A stretch of 64,000 bases of DNA from Luzula sylvatica (GCA_946800325.1 OX326958.1:27878914-27942913), one strand, 5' to 3'; counted from the first letter of the stretch, positions 24,231 to 35,704 are shown. Numbers and translations: made by a program. Notes: a model not told the origin generated them from the sequence alone.

Positions 24231-24540
24231 TAGATGTGGCAATCAGACGGGTCAGATTGGTTTCAGGTCAGGTCATTTCGATTTTGGGTCATTTCGGTTT
24301 GCGGGTTACTCAGTTCGCCGGGTCATTCGATTTCAGATCGTTTCGGTTATTGGGTCGTTCAGTTTTGGGTCGTTTCGGTTTTCGGATTGCTCGGTTTCGA
24401 ATCTTCTCGGTTTTCGGGTCATTTGGTCTCCGGTCGTTTCGGTTTTCGAGTCGTTCGGTTCCGGATCGTTCGGATTTCAGAAAAATAATTTTCGAGTCAT
24501 TCCGGATCGTTCTCGGTTAATTCTTAATATATTAAGTCAT
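24231..24540. repeat. Degenerate TTTCGGNTTTCGGGTC repeat array
   Basis: About 20 imperfect copies of TTTCGGT/GGGTCRTTYGG in direct orientation. Three frames stay open through it (24058-24603, 24224-24520, 24234-24488), as expected of a stop-poor repeat. The beginning (GATGTGGCAATCAGACGGGTC) resembles the ends of plant hAT elements with CGGGT subterminal repeats. No opposite end was found. Confidence 0.6.
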
Positions 24541-24617
24541 ATACATGTCATCAAATTTCTTGGAAGAGAGGTGAAGGTATGTCCAACATTTTCCATAAAT
24601 TAGAAAAATTAAAACTA

Positions 24618-24700
24618 TCTAAAACGCTGATGTGAATCTCATATGTGACTTGAAAACTTCTAAAACGCTGATCTGAATCTCATATGTGACTTGAAAACTG
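24618..24700. repeat. 41-bp tandem duplication
   Basis: TCTAAAACGCTGAT(G/C)TGAATC...TTGAAAACT occurs twice head to tail with one difference seen. Confidence 0.7.
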
Positions 24701-25233
24701 TTCATTGGCCACTTATTGCACGCCGACCAAAAAAATTATAAATTGTTATAAAAAAAATATCCTAATAAAAAAATATACAAAAAGTTACTAAGATAAAATA
24801 TACAATACATTTAAAAATATATATCATACAATATGTAAAAATATATGTATTGTATTTAAAAGTGTATGATCATATATGTAAAAGATATCGATACATTTAA
24901 AAAAAATATAAAACATAAAAATATATCATACATGTAGAAATGTACAACATGTATTGTATTGTAAAAATGTATAAAATACATCTAAAATATATAAAGATAT
25001 AAAGATATATCGTACATATAAAATGTATATTATATATTTAAAATTGTACAAAACATAAAAATGTACCATGCATGTAAAAATGTATAACATGAATTGTTTT
25101 TAAATATATATTCTATGTTTAAAAGTATATATATGATCCATTTAAAATGTATCTGCTATATAATAAACATTCTATGTATATAATTTAATATAACTGATTC
25201 ATCGGGATGTTTAGACAGCCGGTGAAAACTATT
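24701..25233. other. AT-rich degenerate repeats
   Basis: A gene-free stretch of irregular AAAATGTATAAAATA-type repeats. Confidence 0.4.
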
Positions 25234-25416
25234 TGGGTAGTGATTCAGACATGAATGTTTTTAATGGTCGTTGAAAATTAATTCTTGAAAAAATAAAACT
25301 TGTTCCCGTCTCAATCATCATTTGACCATTTTTTATTCAGACAAAAATATTTTTGATGGTTGCAAGACTTAATTTTCTGCAACCATCAAAATTGTTTCTG
25401 TACGAATCATTACCCA
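25234..25416. mobile_element. MITE in the promoter of the ARM/TPR gene
   Basis: 183 bp bounded by inverted ends TGGGTAGTGATTC and GAATCATTACCCA, flanked by the direct repeat AACTATT (25227-25233 and 25417-25423). No coding capacity. The 7-8-bp duplication suggests a hAT-type mover. It ends 157 bases before the start codon of the next gene. Confidence 0.7.
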
Positions 25417-25573
25417 AACTATTTATCTAAGTGCTCGATTCGATGATTGAAGACTATTTTAGAGAGTTGTTGCTGCATAAAGCAGTAATGCAGATTTTCT
25501 CTACACTTCATCCTTTCTACCGTAAAACTATCCTTCACTCTCTTTTCATTCCTTCCCAAAGCAACCATTAATA

Positions 25574-27304
25574 ATGGATCCAACCACAAGCGCAAGCAGA
25601 AGTAAAGGGGAAAACACAAACGAACCCCTCCCTAAACCTATTTACTGTTGTTTTTTCTGCGTGTTAAAAGAACGGGACACTAATCTTCGCCGTGTTTCGT
25701 TGGCAGCATTTTTTCGTGACATGCCAGACCATGATAGCGAATCAAACGTGCTCGTCGCAAGCTCCATTTGGAGCATTGCGATGGCCGACCCAACAAATAT
25801 AGATTTACCGTCCGTCGGTCTTCTAAATTGCATGGCTCGACTCATTTCTAAATCACTCTCTAACCCTTCTTGGAATAATCTTGATCAGAACAAATATATT
25901 CCTTATTATGCGGCACATATAATTGGTTCTTACACCATTCGCGTACCTTCTCTAGCGACTCTCGCAGTTAAAGCCGGTGTTGTGGGCCCGCTTGTCAGCT
26001 TGTTGCATGGGAAGATTTCATGGGTTGAGCAGCGTGTGGCCGTCAGAGCACTTGGCCATTTGATGAGTTACGATTCGACTTTCCCATGCATAGCACGATA
26101 TGGTAAGGAACTCATACCTCTAGCTATGCAGACGGCTTCTTCTTGTATAGACACGGTGTACAAAAAATTTGTACATGTCAATCCAGGAAAACGTGAGAAG
26201 TACCATAGGGATTTGCTTACGAGAGGTCTCGGAGGAGTCGAAATGGAGGATAGAAAGGCTGAAGAGTGGGCAAGCCAAATTCAGTGTTGGTCTCTCTATT
26301 TGCTAAGCTGCTTTGCTTCAAAAGATATAAATTCTCATGCTTTATTGGTGGAAAATATTGGCTTCTTGAAAGAGTTATCTCAAATGTGGGGAGGTTTAGT
26401 GAATGGTGATTCACCCGCAGGAGTTGGATTGATGAGGTTGCTATGTAGAAGTCGTACTGGTCGCGAGGGAATTGCACGGTGTGAAGAAGTTGTGCGAAGT
26501 CTTTGCCAGCTATCTAGGTCATGCGATGATTGGCAATACATGGGGATTGATTGTCTTCTATTGCTTTTAAATGATTCGATTACACGGTCTCGAGTTATGG
26601 AGATTGCTTCACCTTATCTCGTAGATTTGGCGGACCTCGGTTCTCTGGGTGTAAGGAAATCTTTTGGTGATGCAATAACAAAAGCATTATTAAATGATTT
26701 CGACGATGCTCATGAGTTATCAAACGGCGAAGCAGAAAAGGCTATAAAAAGCTTATGGGAGGTAAAGATCGAGAGAAGAATTAGAGAGGATGTAATGTCT
26801 AAAATAGAGAAAATCAGTAGATTAAAAATGGCAACCCTAAAAAAGAAAGAAGGAAAAGAAAGATATGTCTCCGGTAATATCGAAGGCGCTATAGTTTCCT
26901 ATACTCAAGCTCTAGAGATATGCCCTTTAATAGAGAGAAAAGAAAGAATGAAACTTCATAGTAATTTATCGCAATGTGCATTGTTACTAAACGATGCCGA
27001 TAAAGCGATTAGTGATGCCACGCGAGCATTATCGCTAGCCAGTCCGGCGAATTGGCACGGGAGGAGTCTGTGGAGGCGGGCTCAGGCATATGATATGAAA
27101 GGGATGGCTAAAGAGTGTTTAATGGATTGTTTAATGTATGTTAATGGTTCGACATCTCGAAAGAAAAAGGGAAATAAGGTACTGAAATATTGTGTAGTGA
27201 GGATGATCAATAGCCAAATCAATGCTGCCGGTTTGTTCGCCCGTGCGAAGATCATCGCACATAGCAGAGAGAACTCAGGTAACAACGATGATCATGATGA
27301 TTAA
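25574..27304 (+). CDS. ARM-repeat and TPR-like protein (UNC-45-like architecture)
   Basis: An intronless frame of 576 residues from the first ATG. The N-terminal ~400 residues are helical repeats of ARM type (segments such as LATLAVKAGVVGPLVSLLHG, VEQRVAVRALGHLMSYD and GVGLMRLLCRSRTGREGI). The C-terminal part (about 418-530) contains three TPR-like helix pairs: KKKEGKERYVSGNIEGAIVS, HSNLSQCALLLNDADKAISD and LWRRAQAYDMKGMAKECLMD. The combination resembles plant ARM/TPR scaffold proteins related to UNC-45 co-chaperones, though the domain order here is ARM then TPR. No signal peptide or membrane segment. A cytosolic adaptor or co-chaperone role is inference. The protein ends with an acidic NNDDHDD tail. 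Confidence 0.85.
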   Translation: MDPTTSASRSKGENTNEPLPKPIYCCFFCVLKERDTNLRRVSLAAFFRDMPDHDSESNVLVASSIWSIAMADPTNIDLPSVGLLNCMARLISKSLSNPSWNNLDQNKYIPYYAAHIIGSYTIRVPSLATLAVKAGVVGPLVSLLHGKISWVEQRVAVRALGHLMSYDSTFPCIARYGKELIPLAMQTASSCIDTVYKKFVHVNPGKREKYHRDLLTRGLGGVEMEDRKAEEWASQIQCWSLYLLSCFASKDINSHALLVENIGFLKELSQMWGGLVNGDSPAGVGLMRLLCRSRTGREGIARCEEVVRSLCQLSRSCDDWQYMGIDCLLLLLNDSITRSRVMEIASPYLVDLADLGSLGVRKSFGDAITKALLNDFDDAHELSNGEAEKAIKSLWEVKIERRIREDVMSKIEKISRLKMATLKKKEGKERYVSGNIEGAIVSYTQALEICPLIERKERMKLHSNLSQCALLLNDADKAISDATRALSLASPANWHGRSLWRRAQAYDMKGMAKECLMDCLMYVNGSTSRKKKGNKVLKYCVVRMINSQINAAGLFARAKIIAHSRENSGNNDDHDD

Positions 27305-28002
27305 CAGTTTGCAGAGGATGAAATTTGGTTTACCATGTTCTAGTACATCAGTTAACAGAGGATGAAATTAAATTTGGTACTAATTGGTACTTTTGGCCTT
27401 CTATTTTGGGTTAGTGGCCACTATAAGTTGTCCCTCGATGGTACAAGGATGCCCCCCAAAAAGTAACTTCTTTACTCTTTATAGGAGATTAATGCTACTA
27501 ATAGAAGCCAAAGGAATTTTTTAGGAGATTAAAGTATCTGAAGTGCTTGTAGCTTTCCAACAAAGTAACTATAATTAGTTGATTAGTACTAGTTAATTAC
27601 TAATTAGCCCTTAGCCATGACAAAATGTTCTTTATATCTTAATTAAACTAGGTTAATTAGGGCTAGATGTTCATGTTTTGTGGATTTAGCTGTCCTGTAG
27701 AAACGATGTTTCTTTTTAATTTCGGATGAGTTTGTTTGTTTGTTTCTTCTTTCTGAATAAATTTGACAAAAAATCTAAATCTTAATATTTTCATTGTTTT
27801 CGACGAAATTTAACTTTCGATGTTTGTATTAAGATCCCGTGACACATTTTCTCACCTTTTCCTACCACTAATGACAGTCAGTAAATTAATTTTGTATTTT
27901 CATATATTTCGTTTAACACGTGTCAATATATATACATAGCAAATTACTTATTAATGAATGCTTAGTAAAAAGTATCATAATTTACATAATAAAATAAAAA
28001 AC
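27305..28002. other. 3' flank of the ARM/TPR gene
   Basis: No gene seen. A short GCAGAGGATGAAATT...GG stretch occurs twice just after the stop codon (near 27312 and 27356). Confidence 0.35.
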
Positions 28003-29337
28003 CACTACAGCAACAACAACAAAAAAGTTTAAACACGATTTTTTTCTTTTCTTTTATACACTGTTCAAACCGTGTTAAAAAGAATTTACCAATGATTTTG
28101 CAATCGTGATAAATCCGAAGCATCCCACACCGCGATAATCACTTGTTGATACGGTTTGTGTTTCGTTGGTAAAACTAACACAGTTTCTTTCTCACAGACT
28201 CAACCGTACTTAAATAATTAACATTAATACGGTCTCAACCGTACTTGAAGAATTAACAATAACACACTTTAAACTATATTTAAATTAACAATAACACGGC
28301 CCGAACCGTACTTAAATAATTAACAATAACACGATTTGAACCGTACTTATATAATTGACAATAACACGGTTCAAACCGGATTAATTTATTTTAACACAGT
28401 TACAACTGTGTTTATGAGTATCTGTTTTTTTTTAAATAGTATAATTATAAAATAATAATATTTGTAATTTATATTCAATAAACATTTTGAAAAATCAAAT
28501 TAATCATCCAAAATATAAAATTAGTATACCAAAATATATTAAAATTCAACATTCATTGATTTCATCAATCTATCACAAACTAATTGACATTATCTATAAT
28601 CCGACAATCCAAAATATCAACATTCTAAATAAAAATACTGAAATCGAAAGTCCAAAACAACCAAGCTAATTTTTCTTTAGATATCACTTTACTTGTATTA
28701 TTCAAACCTAATAAATACACAAAAAAACAAACTTAATATTGATTCGAGAATTTTCACATAAAACAAAAATATTTTGTAAGCTTAATATTAATTTGAACAA
28801 TACATACCTAAGATGTATCGCGGCGATGAAGCAACGACCCAAAGAATGAGTTCGACGAGCGATTTGTTGGCAAAGATACATCATTTATCTATTAACAATA
28901 AATAAAATAATTTTATCAAACAATTAGATTATACTATGTATATAATTATATATTGTAACTCCGGACAAATGATCAATTTTTTTGGGTCATTTTCATTTTA
29001 CCATAGCCAATTTATTTACGTGCTTTGCTTCCCTGACAATCATTTCCTTTCCATGTCTTTGTTGCTGCTCAGCAATAAGCTTATCATGTATGGCTTGTTG
29101 CCCGGAAAGTTTCTCTTGAACGTTATATGTCAGTTTCTCCGGAATTGGAAAGATTACACGACTGCACACGTAGTAGTCTCTTGGAGTCGGATCACAACCA
29201 GTTCCTCTTACACACCCGTTGTGCTCGGGACCTAGTACTTCAAGAAATACTCCATCCACAACTTCTTTGCTGGGCCGGCTCTGACCATTGGCCGGTTTGG
29301 CTAGCGCCACAGGGCTCCAAAAATGCGAGGCCTCCAT
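28003..29337 (-). mobile_element. CACTA (En/Spm) element remnant
   Basis: One end is visible: CACTACAGCAACAACAAC at 28003, the CACTA terminal motif. It is followed by subterminal repeats to about 28400 in which ACGGTT and AACCGT recur as inverted pairs (for example ACGGTCTCAACCGT), spaced about 45 bp. On the minus strand, 28993-29337 encodes a fragment with VFLEVLGPEHNGCVRGTGCD and a charged helix, which resembles the plant Ptta/En/Spm transposase family. CACTA transposases bind subterminal repeats and cut at the CACTA ends. The opposite terminus was not found, and the coding part is only a fragment. Confidence 0.6.
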
Positions 29338-29339
29338 TT

Positions 29340-29985
29340 TTGTGAAAGGTTTATGTGTTGAGAAAAAAAATTACGGGTCGTAGTCAAGGTGTTTGATGAA
29401 ATGTTCTAAGATACAAATATAATTCTGATGAATTTATTTTTTCAAAAACGAGTTTTCATACGCTATAACAATGACATAGTGCAAGGCATCCACTTTTATG
29501 AGAAGTTTATTTATAAATAAATCAATTTTTACATGTTGTAGTCAAGATGTCCGATGAAATGTCTAAGATATAATACAACACATAAGTATGAGAGATTTTT
29601 GATTTGAGAAATTAGTTTTTATTGGTTAAATCAATGATGTAGTACAATGCAAGACCTTCATTTTCTGAGAGGTTCATAGAGAAAAATATTTTCTAAGGAT
29701 TATGTCCAAGGTGTTCGATGAAATATTTAAGATAAAATTTAAATATAATTATTAGTTTTAAATTAGATTATTGTTTCTATTGATTTAAAGGTTTTTTTTA
29801 ATCTTTTCTATGCATGCTAAAATTAGCTTAAAATCAATCAAACCTTAAAATAATTTTTAGTATTTTTTGTTTGTGTATAAAGATTTATAAGGGTTTATTA
29901 TAGTTATACACCATAATATAAGAACATAACTCCACAAATAAACACAAATATTTTTTCAATTCTTCGCTAGGGTTTATTTCTTTCT
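29340..29985. repeat. Divergent tandem repeats with GTCAAGGTGTTYGATGAAAT
   Basis: The motif GT(A/C)(G/C)TCAAGGTGTTTGATGAAAT-like recurs near 29380, 29540 and 29705, each time with CTAAGATA(C/T)A nearby, giving a ~160-bp degenerate unit. No gene. Confidence 0.5.
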
Positions 29986-29989
29986 TTTC

Positions 29990-30525
29990 TTTTTGTTCAT
30001 GTTTTGAGAGACAATTTTTCCTCTTTTTGGCAGACAGATTTTTGAGTTCTGTTTTTGAAGGAAATACAATTTTGGATCAACAGTAAAATGATACGTAGAA
30101 GGACAAGCGAATGCACGCGTTCGTGGGCATAAGAAACAGTTTTAGTAAAATTGGCATAATTTTCAGATAACGACTCCAATTTAAATGGTTCAAATTGAGT
30201 TGAATAGATAATAAGATTATCTAGAACTTTCATGAAGAAATATACTTCATTTGAGTGATGTATCAGTGTCATTTTATTGGAATACCGAAATGGTGCGACA
30301 GTTTGACATACAGTTAGTAAAACCGTCATAACTTTCGCATCCGAACTCCAATTGGGCTGGGCCAAATTGGGTTCGAAATATAATAAGATTATCTACAACT
30401 TTCGTGAAGGTTTCAAGTCGGTTGAAACGATTTAAAATTTTCGTTTCGACAGAATACTGAAAGGGTGCATGCAGTTTTCTGTTTGAAAAGGTGTATAGTA
30501 GATATATATACATTTTGCCCCATCC
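29990..30525 (-). repeat. Retroelement-derived repeat R, copy 1 (second copy at 63371-63636)
   Basis: Read on the minus strand, it matches 63371-63636 (CAGAAAACTGCATG, ACTAAAGTTGTAGATAATCT-like, CCAATTTGG, TTTTACTAACTGT, CACCATTTCGGTATT). Inside this copy a ~180-bp unit is duplicated in tandem (about 30120-30265 and 30300-30480). There is no intact ORF; the frames seen are chance products of a stop-poor repeat. Confidence 0.65.
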
Positions 30526-30689
30526 TTATCTTATGTAGTATATATATGATGTTTCTTTCTGATCTAATAAGTCCATAAAAGAGTTAATCCTGAATCTAAT
30601 TCAGATTAGACTAATTAGAGACATAATTGTTCAATGGTTGAATAAGTGTGAACACCATCAATAATTGAATGGGTGCGAAGAGAAAGAGA

Positions 30690-31085
30690 GAACGAGAAAA
30701 TGAGTTTTCTTGGATTAGAGAATCAAACGCGATCAAGCAAGTTCGCCGGTGTATCGTCTAGGCAGGTGCATCCGCGACTCACGGTGGATACGAGCAGAGG
30801 AGCGACACATGTGGCTATTAGTTGTGATCAAACCGGAGGCGTTCATGGAATCCAAACGGTGGAAGACGTGTGGTATGGGACGCACGGGCTAGTCACCAAC
30901 GTGACACCGGAGAAGAGAAGGATGCGAGCGATTAACCCGTCGTGCGTGATCAATTTCATGCTGGTAATCGTCTATCCTACTTTGCATCGTACTCTCGAAG
31001 TCGAGGCGTGATCTCGGAATTTGGGAACCGGACCGGGCCTTCATATCCGCTGCGCGGGCCCGGGGTCGGATCGATTCCCTTGAAT
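30690..31085 (+). mobile_element. LTR-like fragment, copy 1 (inverted relative at 56856-57210)
   Basis: From about 30780 it matches the reverse complement of 56870-57210: GTGTGGTATGGGACGCACGG, GTGCGTGATCAATTTCA, then GGAACCGGACCGGGCCTTC and a GATTCCCTT end. In the relative the same end is followed by a TGGTATCAGAGC primer site, so this is the 3' part of an LTR. Here the primer site has been lost. Confidence 0.6.
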
Positions 31086-31698
31086 TTTTTCTTCTCCTTT
31101 CTCTTCTTTGGATTGTTTAAGTGCTTAAGAACTAAGATAAATCTCCAAACATAGCTTCATTTCTTTTTCTTTTTCGATTTGTTAAGATACCATACTAGCA
31201 TTCTCTCATCTTCTAAAAAACCAAACTTTCATTTATTTTTCATTTTCTTTTTTACTTAATTTATCTTATTTTTGTTTCATTTTTTAGCACTTTGAATTAG
31301 TACTACTATTTAATAAAATATGATTTTTTGAGTGTTATGTTCTTGTATTTTTTGTATGTTTAGTTATGTGGTTGAAAGTAGTAGTGCCGTAATGGATTTT
31401 TATTTTGAACTACCAATGTATCATATATAAAATGGTTATTCTTATTGCTCTCTACAAAAGTGTAGCCTCGATATATCGCACGCTATAAGTTGTACGCTCC
31501 AAAAAAAATCACGACGCCGCGCCGCGCTAAATGCTATTTGCAACCTTGTAATTATTATATACTATTACAATAATATATAATATAATATAATTACGAGGAT
31601 GGCTAAGATACTTAATTAAATATCATGAGTTTGATACTTAAGATTTTTGGACCATTAGATTTGCTTTGAGATTTGTGCATTTAATGATTAGTATAAAC
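31086..31698. other. AT-rich spacer
   Basis: No gene seen. CGACGCCGCGCCGCGCTAAA near 31510 is an isolated GC patch. Confidence 0.3.
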
Positions 31699-32529
31699 CA
31701 GTGTTTTAAATTGCGGCGCAATTGCGGAAATTGCGGTGTGAAATTTAGAATCACAATTTCGCAATAACATATAGCGAGATATTGCGTTTTCGAAAAATTG
31801 CGGTCAAATTGCGCTAATTGCGGGTAAAAATTGCGGGATAATATTCAAATCGTTGTAATTTTCAAATCCTTCCACCAAATTACATGAAATTTATATCGAA
31901 ATCGCTCGTCTCGACGAGAGGAACGCAGTGATGGTCTTGAATTTGTGAAATTTTGTCTTTTACCCTGAATTAAACACAAAACACACGTTAAATTAATTTT
32001 AGTCGAGAATTATTTAATATAAACATTATAACATAATTTTTGTGATTATTTAATACTTAGTTTCCATATTTTATTATCAAAATATTTGATAAAATATGCT
32101 CATAACATATATAACTTCTAAAATGTGTCATTTTCATTTATAAATGTATGAATTTCATAATTTTCATTGTATTTCATTGTTGTTTCGATTTAAAATTTGA
32201 GTTATAGTGTTTTGATATTTTTGGATGTCGACAAAAAATTCTTCAACAAAATACAAATCCAAAGATCCCGTATAATTGCCATTTTAATGAAAATTTTATG
32301 ATCAACTTTTATTTATACTGAAAATGTTCCTGGACAATCAACTTTTTTATTCTTTTTAGAAGAAAATATTGCGAAAAATATATTTAAACAAACTATTATT
32401 ATTACATAATTTAATATCGCAACGACTGTCTGCAATAAGGTCATTGCGCCGCAATTGCGTCCGCAAACGCAATCCGCTGCAAAAAAGACCCGGCCGCAAT
32501 GGACCGCAATATCGCAATTTAAACCATTG
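31699..32529. mobile_element. Non-autonomous hAT element with TTGCGG-rich ends, copy 1
   Basis: 831 bp with ends CAGTGTTTTAAATTGCG and (reverse complement) CAATGGTTTAAATTGCG, flanked by the perfect 8-bp duplication GTATAAAC (31691-31698 and 32530-32537). Both ends carry clustered ATTGCGG/CCGCAAT motifs in both orientations, typical of hAT subterminal transposase sites. No transposase frame. Confidence 0.88.
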
Positions 32530-34105
32530 GTATAAACTAATATGGCAAGCATTGATGATGAGTATATATATCATTAAAAAACACAAATCTCAAAGCAAAT
32601 CTAATGATAAAAAAATCATAAGTACCGAATCGATGATACTTAATTGAGTATCTTATCCATCCTTTATAATTACTACATATAATAATTATATATTATTATA
32701 ATAGTATATTATATTACATTAAATATATGGAATAATAATACAATTATTATTATTATTATATTATATAGTAATTATATTATAATAATAAAATAGTTTTATA
32801 TAATTATATCCATAAAATACATTATTACAATAGTATAATATTGTTAAATGATTTTTTGTATTATTAAAATATTATATTTTATCCATATAATAATATAATT
32901 ATTATGTATAATAGATATTATATATTATTTTAATAATATTAATTATATTTATCAATTCATTATAATATAATTTTGTTTATTATAGTGATTCGTTACAAAA
33001 AAAAAATTAGACAAATTATATAATAAATTCATTGTAATATTTAAACTATTAATGGATTCATGATGAGACTCGCATTTATTAAAAAATATAGATTTGACAT
33101 GGGTGATGAACTTTGACCAACAAAAATCATACCATAACTGCAACTAAATTGGTCTAAATATTAATTAGAGACATAACACCTACTTAATTTTGAAGAGATC
33201 AGAGAAAGATTGGGCAAATAATGTTTGACGGATTTGAGAACTCTTGACTTTTTGGAGAATTATCATTTGCAGGCAAAGAAGGAAAGGAAAAATATCAACA
33301 TAGGATAATTCCACTTATTCACGGTTGCCAAAGACAAAATTACCACTTTGACCGATTTGAAAATGATAATTCTCTCATAATTCTGGTGTGCCAAACAGTT
33401 ACTGCATATCTTTCTCTGATTGAGCTATTATTTTTAGCATTTTCATCTTCAAAATTTGTAACATGAATTTTTATATATTTATTTTTTTCGAGATCATGTG
33501 ATGTTATTCATTCGTCACATGACTCCAAAATAACTAGACCGGACCTGCTTCTTTGGAAACTTCCTCAGAACCATTTGAACGCATCGAAAGAAGGTTATAC
33601 GCCTCAACCTACAAAAAAAATATACAAATACTATAAATGCAATACCAACATCATACCTAATTACACCCCAGAATAACATATATATGAACCCTTATTGTTC
33701 CAAATGCAAACAAAAGGTGAAAGACACAAATCATTTACTCACTGGTCACCAAGATGTTGGATAATATTAAGGTTTTACATACTACATCCTACGTAATCTT
33801 AAAATGGATGAACAAGCAATTGCATAATGTATTGTTGAGGTACTCAAAACACCATACCCACAAAAATACATCCAAATAGTCCAACAAGCATTTCATCAAA
33901 CACGTCACCAAAACCCAACCACCATTTCATGTCACATAGATGGATCATAGATTCTCAATCAGCTTGTAAATAAATTTGTTATGAAAAATGTATTGAAATC
34001 AGCCTATATATAAATTTGATATTATCACTTTTTTCTTTTGTCGCTTCTTTTGCATAGATTTTATTTTTTTCTTGCGAGTCGGATCTCAAAGGGTGATGTG
34101 ATCAG
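32530..34105. other. AT-rich spacer
   Basis: 32650-32960 is dominated by TATTATAATA-type palindromic AT repeats. Around 33540-33610 the minus strand has a somewhat GC-richer stretch that could be an exon remnant, but no frame convinces. No gene called. Confidence 0.3.
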
Positions 34106-34369
34106 CAGTGGCGGATCTAGGGGGCGAGCGGGAGGCCCGGCCTCCCTATGAAATCATGAACCGATGTGTTAGCGAAAAAATAAGATGATTTTTTTTTTTT
34201 TAAAGTGATAAATATGATAAATTTGTATATATTTCACAAAGATTAGTGTAGTCTAGTAGTAAAGTTGTTGTTTGGGAGATGGGAGATCTTGAGTTCAAGA
34301 TCCTCAACTTACATATTTTAATTTTTTTTTATTTCGGCTCCCTATATATGGATCCTGGATCCGCCCCTG
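34106..34369. mobile_element. hAT MITE with a tRNA-like internal segment
   Basis: 264 bp, ends CAGTGGCGGATCTAGG and (reverse complement) CAGGGGCGGATCCAGG, flanked by the perfect 8-bp duplication GTGATCAG (34098-34105 and 34370-34377). Inside, TCTAGTAGTAAAGTTG (34252-34267) and GAGTTCAAGATCC (34291-34303) resemble Pol III A and B boxes, as in tRNA-derived SINEs. Confidence 0.85.
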
Positions 34370-34741
34370 GTGATCAGGTTCTTTCCTGTCATTTTCATCC
34401 GTCTATAATAATGAAAACAAATTAAGAACAAATGACAAAATTTTAATGGACTATTGATGTTTATTTGAAAAATTATCATCTTTTCTTTTTCTCGCAATAC
34501 TTTTCCTTTCACCGGTCTTTCTCGCAAGACCCTCAAGTTACATATTTTAATTTTTTTTATTTCGGCCCCCTATATATGGATCCTGGATCCGTCCCTGGTG
34601 ATCAGGTTCTTTCCTGTCATTTTCATCCGTCTATAATAATGAAAACAAATTAAGAACAAATGACAATTTTAATGGACTATTGATGTTTATTTGAAAAATT
34701 ATCATCTTTTCTTTTTCTCGCAATATTTTTCCTTTCACCGG
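34303..34741. repeat. 229-bp tandem duplication covering the MITE 3' end
   Basis: The segment from TTACATATTTTAATT (34309) through the MITE end and on to CTTTTTCTCGCAATA...CACCGG is repeated from 34538 to 34741, with a few substitutions (GGCTCC/GGCCCC, CCGCCCCTG/CCGTCCCTG) and a small indel. The second MITE end therefore has no element body of its own. Confidence 0.8.
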
Positions 34742-34869
34742 TATGATTATGAACTTGCTTCTTTGCATTTAAAGTATTGATCTCACATTTTTTTTTACAA
34801 AAATAAAAAAAACAATCTTTTTTACGCAAGATTTTTACAAAAATAGAAGAACAACATTTTTTACTTTTT

Positions 34870-35501
34870 TCTTCGGATCATTCCAAATGCATCACAAGAG
34901 GTTCTCATTGCTCGGCAAGAACTTTGAGTTCGTTTGGAGGATTACGAAGAGCCTCGTCAAATGGTAACTCGATCTTGTGGTGCCTCCACGCCTCGTTCAA
35001 CTTTTGTAGAACCCAAGGCATAGCTTTTTCATCGTAAGAAAACTTCAACTACACATAAAATTTGTGAAAATTGGCTAAAAATGAGTATATTCGCTAAATT
35101 TAGTTGAATTTGCTGATTTTAGTCTGAATTTGCTGATTTTGATCTGAATTTGCTGAAATTAGGCGGAATTGAAACTGAAATAAGGATTTAGGTATTTTTG
35201 AGGACTAAAATTAGGATTTTTAAATTTAAAGTTATACTTCAATTAATTTCAGCAACGCAATTTTCTTTGAATTGAAAGCCTCATTATTCCATCGAGGGAT
35301 GTGAATAGGAGTCCATGCACCATCCTTGACAATTCTCGCAATAAAAGAATCCAGCAAGTATGAATCTTTGTCGCATGTGCAACTTCTATCGTCAATCTGG
35401 ACTAATATCCTATGTCCCGCTTCCAAGCACCAATTAGGAATATAGAGGATGTTGTGGGGAAATATAGGGTACCGTATATGGCCTCTTTTCAATTTAACCA
35501 T
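34870..35501 (-). pseudogene. Unidentified two-exon coding fragment, possibly transposon-derived
   Basis: On the minus strand, 35501-35232 encodes a frame beginning MVKLKRGHIRYPIFPHNILY and ending in NEAFNSKKIALLKLIE. A GTATAAC donor and GTGTAG acceptor would join it to 35047-34900 (FSYDEKAMPWVLQKLNEAWR, ending LKVLAEQ stop). The second part resembles the WV..(L/I)...WR segment of plant CACTA-associated proteins, but this is weak. Cys residues in DRSCTCDKD do not form a known finger. Expression unknown; treat as a fragment. Confidence 0.35.
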
Positions 35502-35704
35502 ACTAATGAGTAGAAATGAAATGGTAGGACCGGTATTGAAAACCGTGCGTAGGAGCGTTCAAAATATTAATATATATTTGATTTTGATAGCGTGACAAAA
35601 GATCGTGTTTAAGCGCATTTTATTTTGCTGTAGGGTACCATTTTAGAGTGACGAGATTAAAAACCATTTTGCTAGTAAGCAGTAAATTTGGCACGTTAGA
35701 AATG

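Noticed and set aside
24058..24603. 181-residue open frame rich in Ser, Phe and Arg
   Set aside because: It runs through a stop-poor TTTCGG repeat, and three frames are open at once; no domain.
30673..31154. Two frames with a conserved-looking peptide also seen on the minus strand at 56684-57221
   Set aside because: The shared peptide reflects a duplicated LTR sequence at the DNA level; frames break differently in the two copies, so no protein is conserved.
33520..33800. Possible minus-strand exons with splice-like sites
   Set aside because: Frames do not join in phase and no family is recognisable.
34252..34303. Possible tRNA gene
   Set aside because: A and B box-like motifs are present, but no cloverleaf can be drawn; it is inside a MITE.
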